Assembly (NCBI GenBank): GCA_947499955.1
Contig: CANMQI010000002.1
Coordinates: forward strand, 186,001-250,000
Direction of reading: 5' to 3'
DNA from: an uncultured Granulosicoccus sp.
Lineage (GTDB): Bacteria; Pseudomonadota; Gammaproteobacteria; Granulosicoccales; Granulosicoccaceae
Length of the DNA: 64,000 bases
The translations under genes were made by a program, and so were the position numbers. Within the stretch, counting starts at the first letter, position 1. Each line of letters opens with the position of its first letter. The notes beneath the pieces are model-generated. The model did not search any database. It saw only the letters and a list, made by a program, of their open reading frames with translations, and had not been told where the DNA came from. Of the stretch, positions 59,429-64,000 are shown piece by piece.

Positions 59429-60295
59429 ATGCGTTGGAGACAGGGCAGGCGCAGTAGCAATGTAGAAGATCGACGCGGCATGGGAGCAGGCAAACGTCGC
59501 CTGCCCGGCGGTGGCGGTCTGAAGATCGGCGGTGGCGCCGGCATCATCGTGCTGCTGATCGGCATGTTTCTGGGTGTCGATCTGACGGGCTTTCTGGGCA
59601 ATGGCTCCGGTGGTGGGGCTGTGCCACAGCTGACCCCCAGCACGCAGAGTCAGGCGCGCAGCAATGACGAGGCAACAGACTTCGTCACCACCATGCTGGC
59701 CTATAACGAAGATGCCTGGACCAAATTGTTCAAGGAGGCCGGACAGCAGTACCAGCCAGCCAAACTGGTCATCTTCGATGGCGGTGTCAATTCTGCGTGT
59801 GGTTACACCTCCTCGGCGGCCGGACCTTTTTACTGTCCCGGTGACTATCAGGTCTACATCGACCTGAATTTCTTCCGTGAGCTGCAAAAAATGGGGGCCA
59901 GTGGCGACTTTGCGCAGGCCTATGTGCTGGCACACGAGGTTGGTCATCATGTGCAGAATCTGCTGGGCGTTTCCATGGCAGTACAGAAGCGTCAGCGCAC
60001 GGTCAGCAAGACCGAGGCAAACCGTCTGTCGGTACTGACCGAGTTGCAGGCCGACTGCTATGCCGGTGTCTGGGCGCATCATGCGCACAAGGACAATCAG
60101 CTGCTGGAGCCGGGTGATCTGGAAGAGGGCATGAATGCCGCTGCCCGCATCGGCGATGATGCCCTGATGAGTCGCGCGGGCGCCAAGGTGCGGCCGGAGG
60201 CGTTCACTCACGGCTCATCAAAGCAGCGCCAGGAGTGGTTGTACGTCGGCCTGAAATCCGGCGATCCGAATCAATGCGATACATTTGGTAGTTGA
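59429..60295 (+). CDS. YpfJ/KPN_02809-type neutral zinc metallopeptidase
   Basis: A 288-residue membrane-anchored zinc protease-like protein. The N-terminus is basic with RRSSNVEDRRG, then a glycine-rich stretch and one helix (about residues 33-53, IIVLLIGMFLGVDLTGFLG). The outer domain has CGYTSSAAGPFYCPGDYQVYID, the zinc motif HEVGH in VLAHEVGHHVQNLLG (about residue 174), and ELQADCYAGVWAHH, which carries the third ligand. This matches the widespread YpfJ family of unknown substrate. Active site faces the periplasm by the positive-inside rule. 12 bp before the next ATPase gene. Confidence 0.92.
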   Translation: MRWRQGRRSSNVEDRRGMGAGKRRLPGGGGLKIGGGAGIIVLLIGMFLGVDLTGFLGNGSGGGAVPQLTPSTQSQARSNDEATDFVTTMLAYNEDAWTKLFKEAGQQYQPAKLVIFDGGVNSACGYTSSAAGPFYCPGDYQVYIDLNFFRELQKMGASGDFAQAYVLAHEVGHHVQNLLGVSMAVQKRQRTVSKTEANRLSVLTELQADCYAGVWAHHAHKDNQLLEPGDLEEGMNAAARIGDDALMSRAGAKVRPEAFTHGSSKQRQEWLYVGLKSGDPNQCDTFGS

Positions 60296-60307
60296 AGGTC
60301 GATAGTC

Positions 60308-61147
60308 ATGCGAATGGATCGTCAGGAGTTCCTGGACTGGCAACAGAAGCGCGTCACCCTGCTGGGCATGTCCGGTGTGGGCAAGACGCGTCTGGCCAAT
60401 ATGCTGCGCAGCGATGACTGGTTCCACTATTCAGTGGATTACCGCATCGGTACACGCTATCTGGATGAGCCGATACTCGACAACATCAAGAAGCAGGCGA
60501 TGCAGGTGCCGTTCTTGCGCGACCTGCTGCGCTCGGATTCCATCTACATCAGCAACAACATCACGGTCGACAATCTGGAGCCGCTGTCCACGTTCCTGGG
60601 CATGCTGGGCAATCCGGACCTGGGCGGGCTTGCCTTGTCGGAATTCAAGCGTCGTCAGGCGTTGCATCTGCAGGGCGAGATTGCCGCCATGCGCGATGTC
60701 GAAGCCTTTGCCGAGAAGGCCAGAACCATCTACGGTTACGACCATTTCCTGAACGATGCCAGCGGCAGCTTCTGCGAGATCGATGATGCCTCCGTTATCG
60801 AGGCTGTAGCCGAGAACACGCTGATGATCTACATCCAGACCAGCCCGGACGATGAGGCTTTTCTGATCGAGCGTGCGGCCCGCAATCCGAAACCGCTGTA
60901 TTACCGTGACAGTTTTCTGGATGCGCAGCTGGCCGACTTCTATACCGATCGGGGAGTTGAGTATACTGCGCAGATCGACCCTGCCGATTTTGTCCGGTGG
61001 GTGTTTCCGCATCTGTTCAAGTCGCGCATTCCTCGCTACGAGGCCATCGCCGAGAAGTACGGCTACGTCATTTCAGCACGTGATGCCTTCGAAGTGCAGA
61101 ATGCAGAAGAATTCCTGTCGCTCATTGGCGACGCACTGACGGTCTGA
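60308..61147 (+). CDS. P-loop ATPase of unknown function, coupled to metA
   Basis: A 279-residue protein I recognise only as a P-loop NTPase. Walker A is LLGMSGVGKTRLANML at residues 18-33; a possible Walker B/aspartate region is HFLNDASGSFCEID near residue 150 and a strand NTLMIYIQTSPDDEAFL near 170. No transmembrane segment. The sequence KQAMQVPFLRDLLRSDSIYIS and RRQALHLQGEIAAM look like helices. It ends only 3 bp before metA, and follows the metalloprotease gene by 12 bp. Similar ATPase genes beside metA are known to me in other gammaproteobacteria, without a function. A kinase or regulatory role is open. Confidence 0.8.
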   Translation: MRMDRQEFLDWQQKRVTLLGMSGVGKTRLANMLRSDDWFHYSVDYRIGTRYLDEPILDNIKKQAMQVPFLRDLLRSDSIYISNNITVDNLEPLSTFLGMLGNPDLGGLALSEFKRRQALHLQGEIAAMRDVEAFAEKARTIYGYDHFLNDASGSFCEIDDASVIEAVAENTLMIYIQTSPDDEAFLIERAARNPKPLYYRDSFLDAQLADFYTDRGVEYTAQIDPADFVRWVFPHLFKSRIPRYEAIAEKYGYVISARDAFEVQNAEEFLSLIGDALTV

Positions 61148-61150
61148 GCC

Positions 61151-62242
61151 ATGCCACTGGTCGCCCATAATGATCTGCCCACCTACGAGCGTTTGCGCGA
61201 GGAAGGCTATCGAATTCTGTCTCCGGAACGTGCCCGGGATCAGGATTATCGGGCGTTGCATATCGGTCTGTTGAACATGATGCCCGATGCCGCCCTGGCG
61301 GCAACCGAGCGGCAGTTCTTCCGCCTGGTCGGTTCCAGCAATCCGATCTCCCAGTTCTGTATTCATCCGTTCACGCTGGACGAGATTCCGCGCGGACCGG
61401 CGGCCAGAAGTCATATCGACCAGCATTATGAACCCTTCTCGCATCTGCAGGAAATGGGGCTCGATGCACTGATCATCAGTGGTGCCAATGTCACCCAGCC
61501 CGACCTGAGCAAGGAGGTCTTCTGGGACCCTCTGCTGAAGGTCATCGAATGGGCCGACTCCAATGTCACCTCCACGCTGTGTTCCTGTCTGGCCACCCAT
61601 GCAGTATTGCTGGCCCGCCATGACATTCGGCGTCGTGGTCTGCCGAAGAAGTGCTGGGGTGTGTACGAGCACGATGTCGTCAAGAAGGATCACCCATTGG
61701 TGCAGGACATCAATACGCGACTGTTCGTGCCGCATTCACGCTTCAATGAGGTCACCGAAAAGCAGTTGCAGGATGCAGGCTTGCACGTGCTGATAGCGGG
61801 CAAGGAGCCAGGTGTGCAACTGGCAGTCAGCCCGGACGGATTCAGAACCGTGTTCTTTCAGGGGCACCCCGAATACGACAGCATCAGCCTGCTGAAAGAG
61901 TACAAGCGTGATATCGGCAAGTTCATCCAGGGGCAACTGCCTGAGTATCCACCCATCCCGCAGCATTACTTCGATCGCTACAGCAAGGCGCTGTTCGATG
62001 AGTACAAGGAACGTGTGCATCAGGCGCGCGCACTGGGTATGGCGGTGCCGGCTTTTCCAGAGCACCTGGCCGTCGATCATCTGTCCAATACCTGGCATGA
62101 CAGCGGCGAGGCCCTGGTCGGAAACTGGATCGGGCTGGTCTATCAGGTCACGCACCGGCAACGAGAGCTTCCCTTCATGGATGGGGTTGACCCGGATGAT
62201 CCTCTGGGCTGGCTCGCCGGAGATGTGTCCCGCCTCACTTAA
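61151..62242 (+). CDS. metA: Homoserine O-succinyltransferase
   Basis: First committed step of methionine synthesis: acylates homoserine with succinyl-CoA (or acetyl-CoA). The 363-residue protein, GATase-like fold, has the catalytic cysteine in SNVTSTLCSCLATHAVL (about residue 148), the catalytic His/Glu in VFFQGHPEYD (about residue 236) and the start region LHIGLLNMMPDAALAATERQF. Length is longer than E. coli MetA (309), with an extended C-terminal tail (residues about 300-363). Whether acetyl or succinyl is used depends on one residue that I cannot place with confidence. Confidence 0.92.
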   Translation: MPLVAHNDLPTYERLREEGYRILSPERARDQDYRALHIGLLNMMPDAALAATERQFFRLVGSSNPISQFCIHPFTLDEIPRGPAARSHIDQHYEPFSHLQEMGLDALIISGANVTQPDLSKEVFWDPLLKVIEWADSNVTSTLCSCLATHAVLLARHDIRRRGLPKKCWGVYEHDVVKKDHPLVQDINTRLFVPHSRFNEVTEKQLQDAGLHVLIAGKEPGVQLAVSPDGFRTVFFQGHPEYDSISLLKEYKRDIGKFIQGQLPEYPPIPQHYFDRYSKALFDEYKERVHQARALGMAVPAFPEHLAVDHLSNTWHDSGEALVGNWIGLVYQVTHRQRELPFMDGVDPDDPLGWLAGDVSRLT

Positions 62243-62320
62243 ACGAGGGTCCGGCACTAGTAATTCATGCCTCTAGCCGACAAGTGACTGTGGAAAACTG
62301 AAACAGTTGCTGTAGATTTC

Positions 62321-64000
62321 ATGGCTTGGAAAGCAAATGCGTGTTCGGCAGAACCGGGTGTGAGTCGTCTCATTCAGTGGGCGCTGCTGGCGCTGGTGTG
62401 GATGGTGGGCACGGTGTCGGCAGCGCCGGTGCCCGCGCCGATGCCCGCGCCGGAACCAGAGCCATTTACCATCGTTGCGGTACCCGACTGGGTAAAGCCA
62501 CTGCCTGCGTTTGACCGTGAGCTGGAGCGGTCGGCCGAGTCCTCTCAGGGATATCGTGCGCGCCTGCAGGACTTTCAGTACAACGGTCTGCAGCCTGGCC
62601 GGAGTCGCTGGTTCACGGCTGTGGAATTCGAGCTGACCAATCGTTACGGGGTCGAGAATTACTCGGATATCGAGATTTCATTCGACCCCAGTTACGAGGC
62701 GCTGCGTCTGCATGAATTATGGATCATGCGCGGCGACAGCCTGATCGACAAGCTCCCCACGGCTCGACTGGATCTGCTGCGTACGGAAAGTGGCCGCCAC
62801 GAACTGATCCATGACGGGACAAGAACCCTGGCGATTGTCATCGATGACGTACGCCGTGGCGATCTGGTGCGGTATTCCTATTCTGTCGAAGGCGAGAATC
62901 CGATCTTCGAGGGGCATCGTGAGTTCCAAGTCCATACCCAGCTGTGGAGCCCGGTGGATCGCAACCATGCGCGTATCCTGAGCGCGACCGAGCGTCCCCT
63001 GAATCGCCGGGTGCGCGGGGCCGAGGTCGCCATGCAGGTCTCGGAAGAGAACGGTGTGCAGGAGCTGATCATTGATCAGCGAGGCGTGCCGCAATACAGT
63101 GTGGAAGATGACGTGCCCAGCTGGCATTACAACCGTGGCACCGTGGTCTTCAGCGACATGCCAGACTGGCGGTCCGTGGTGGATTGGGCTTTGCCGATGT
63201 ACCGTCTGTCAGACCAACCCGATCCGGATATCGCCACCATCGCCAGTGTGATCCGCAGCTCTCAGGATGATCTGCACGGGCAGATTGGCGCCGCATTGCG
63301 CTGGGTTCAGGAAGAGATTCGTTACTTCGGTGTGGAGCTGGGCAGGAACTCGCACTGGCCGTCGCGGCCGCAAGAGACGCTGGCTCGACGTTTTGGTGAC
63401 TGCAAGGACAAGTCGCTGCTGCTGATGGCCTTGCTGCGTGAACTGGGGGTGGAGGCGCAGGCGGCACTGGTAAATACCAATCGTGGTCTGGAGTCGGCAA
63501 ACTATCCTTACCGATTGCATGCCTTCGATCATGTGGTAGTGCAGGTTCGGCTGGAGGATGGTGTGCATTTTCTGGATCCCACCTTGCGTAATCAGGCCGG
63601 TGATCTGGGCCAGTTACGTGAACCGGATTATGGACGCGCACTGGTACTCTCGCCTGATACCCGCTCGCTGAGCCCCATGAACAGTCCGCAACCTCGTTAC
63701 CGAATGTCCATTCGAAAATCACTGACCCCGGGCGCCGAGGAATCGGAACTGAGCGTGATTACCCGCAAGCAGGGTGGTTGGGCCGAGAACGTACGTCACG
63801 ACCTGCAGACCGAAGGTGAACATGGGCTGGGCAAGGTCTTTCATGCCTACTACGCGGACTATTTCGATGATATCGTGCCCACCGGAGAGCCTGAATTCGT
63901 GGAAGGCCCGGGTGACAGTGTGGTCATCAGCGAGCACTACCGCCTTCCGCAGCTCTGGATGTCGGACGAGAATGTCAGCCACTATCGCTGGGTCTACGCG
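62321..64000 (+). CDS. DUF3857/transglutaminase-like exported protein (partial, 3' end outside window)
   Basis: A frame open from ATG 62321 to the window end (560 codons). N-terminal hydrophobic segment IQWALLALVWMVGTVSA suggests a signal peptide, followed by a Pro/Ala-rich linker. Residues about 60-270 resemble DUF3857, and the transglutaminase core follows: cysteine in FGDCKDKS (about residue 365), histidine in HAFDHVVVQV (about 405), aspartate in FLDPTL (about 420). This DUF3857 plus transglutaminase layout is common in periplasmic or membrane-anchored proteins of proteobacteria with unknown role. Further domains or membrane helices probably follow beyond the window. Confidence 0.85.
   Translation, partial: MAWKANACSAEPGVSRLIQWALLALVWMVGTVSAAPVPAPMPAPEPEPFTIVAVPDWVKPLPAFDRELERSAESSQGYRARLQDFQYNGLQPGRSRWFTAVEFELTNRYGVENYSDIEISFDPSYEALRLHELWIMRGDSLIDKLPTARLDLLRTESGRHELIHDGTRTLAIVIDDVRRGDLVRYSYSVEGENPIFEGHREFQVHTQLWSPVDRNHARILSATERPLNRRVRGAEVAMQVSEENGVQELIIDQRGVPQYSVEDDVPSWHYNRGTVVFSDMPDWRSVVDWALPMYRLSDQPDPDIATIASVIRSSQDDLHGQIGAALRWVQEEIRYFGVELGRNSHWPSRPQETLARRFGDCKDKSLLLMALLRELGVEAQAALVNTNRGLESANYPYRLHAFDHVVVQVRLEDGVHFLDPTLRNQAGDLGQLREPDYGRALVLSPDTRSLSPMNSPQPRYRMSIRKSLTPGAEESELSVITRKQGGWAENVRHDLQTEGEHGLGKVFHAYYADYFDDIVPTGEPEFVEGPGDSVVISEHYRLPQLWMSDENVSHYRWVYA

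Noticed and set aside
62430-62465. Pro/Ala-rich repeat coding for alternating P and A/E residues as a DNA repeat
   Set aside because: It is a short low-complexity linker after a signal peptide in the transglutaminase protein, not a repeat element.
1-64000. tRNA, rRNA or riboswitch genes
   Set aside because: Non-coding gaps are short (mostly under 300 bp) and none showed a cloverleaf, rRNA block or a riboswitch core I recognise.

Overview
The window reads as a chromosomal segment of a free-living, probably marine or halotolerant gammaproteobacterium. Gene content supports this: NtrB/NtrC with a GlnA that keeps the adenylylation tyrosine, GlyQ/GlyS as separate chains, YaeQ, a YpfJ-type metalloprotease, DUF4398, DUF4124 and DUF3149 small envelope proteins, class 2 PyrD, and a TRAP transporter plus choline ABC importer typical of marine heterotrophs. 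Coding density is high, operons use ATGA or TGATG overlaps, and no rRNA, tRNA, prophage or CRISPR array was seen. I cannot name the genus from sequence alone; a Granulosicoccus-like lineage is a guess.

Layout. 1-7343: an amino-sugar catabolic locus (ABC permease and binding protein, ceramidase-like protein, NagA, SIS isomerase, NagB) read leftwards from a LacI-family regulator, with the same 12-bp palindrome in front of both the regulator/nagB promoter region and the transporter. 7361-13720: a SWIM/SNF2 helicase and a choline-type ABC importer. 13839-16537: envelope lipoproteins and a hydrolase. 16534-20246: a Pat-type lysine acetyltransferase divergent from an HDAC-type deacetylase, a possible writer/eraser pair. 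20350-28216: housekeeping genes (DHH phosphoesterase, pyrD, yaeQ, GST, SMP-30, holA-asnS, a solitary pseudopilin).

28343-34020 holds the most interesting block: five co-directional genes encoding a GCS2-type carboxylate-amine ligase, two alpha/beta hydrolases and two different ATP-grasp proteins. It looks like a pathway that joins amino-acid-like building blocks into an unknown amide or peptide product. It ends in a 13-bp hairpin facing ntrC.

34084-37590: ntrC, ntrB, a DUF4124 gene and a small DUF3149 membrane protein. 37869-40907: a LysR regulator divergent from a class II aldolase and a gamma-butyrobetaine-hydroxylase-like dioxygenase. 40972-41578: a chromosomal ccdAB toxin-antitoxin pair with tandem palindromes upstream. 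41766-48731: a FadR-type regulator and ThDP enzyme divergent from a hydroxyacid dehydrogenase, TRAP transporter and NIPSNAP gene; the divergent interval contains a 126-bp foldback element and a strong FadR-type operator. 48733-53812: a lysine 2,3-aminomutase-like radical SAM enzyme, a Tat-exported PhoX phosphatase with a PHO box, and glnA with a sigma-54 promoter and NtrC site. 54149-64000: glyQ-glyS-gmhB-plsC, tatD, a metalloprotease, a P-loop ATPase coupled to metA, and a DUF3857/transglutaminase protein cut by the window end.

Together the locus shows scavenging of amino sugars, choline, organic acids and phosphate, nitrogen regulation through NtrBC, and one uncharacterised amidoligase pathway. 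All database, structure and genome-wide statements below are from memory or inference; nothing was searched.
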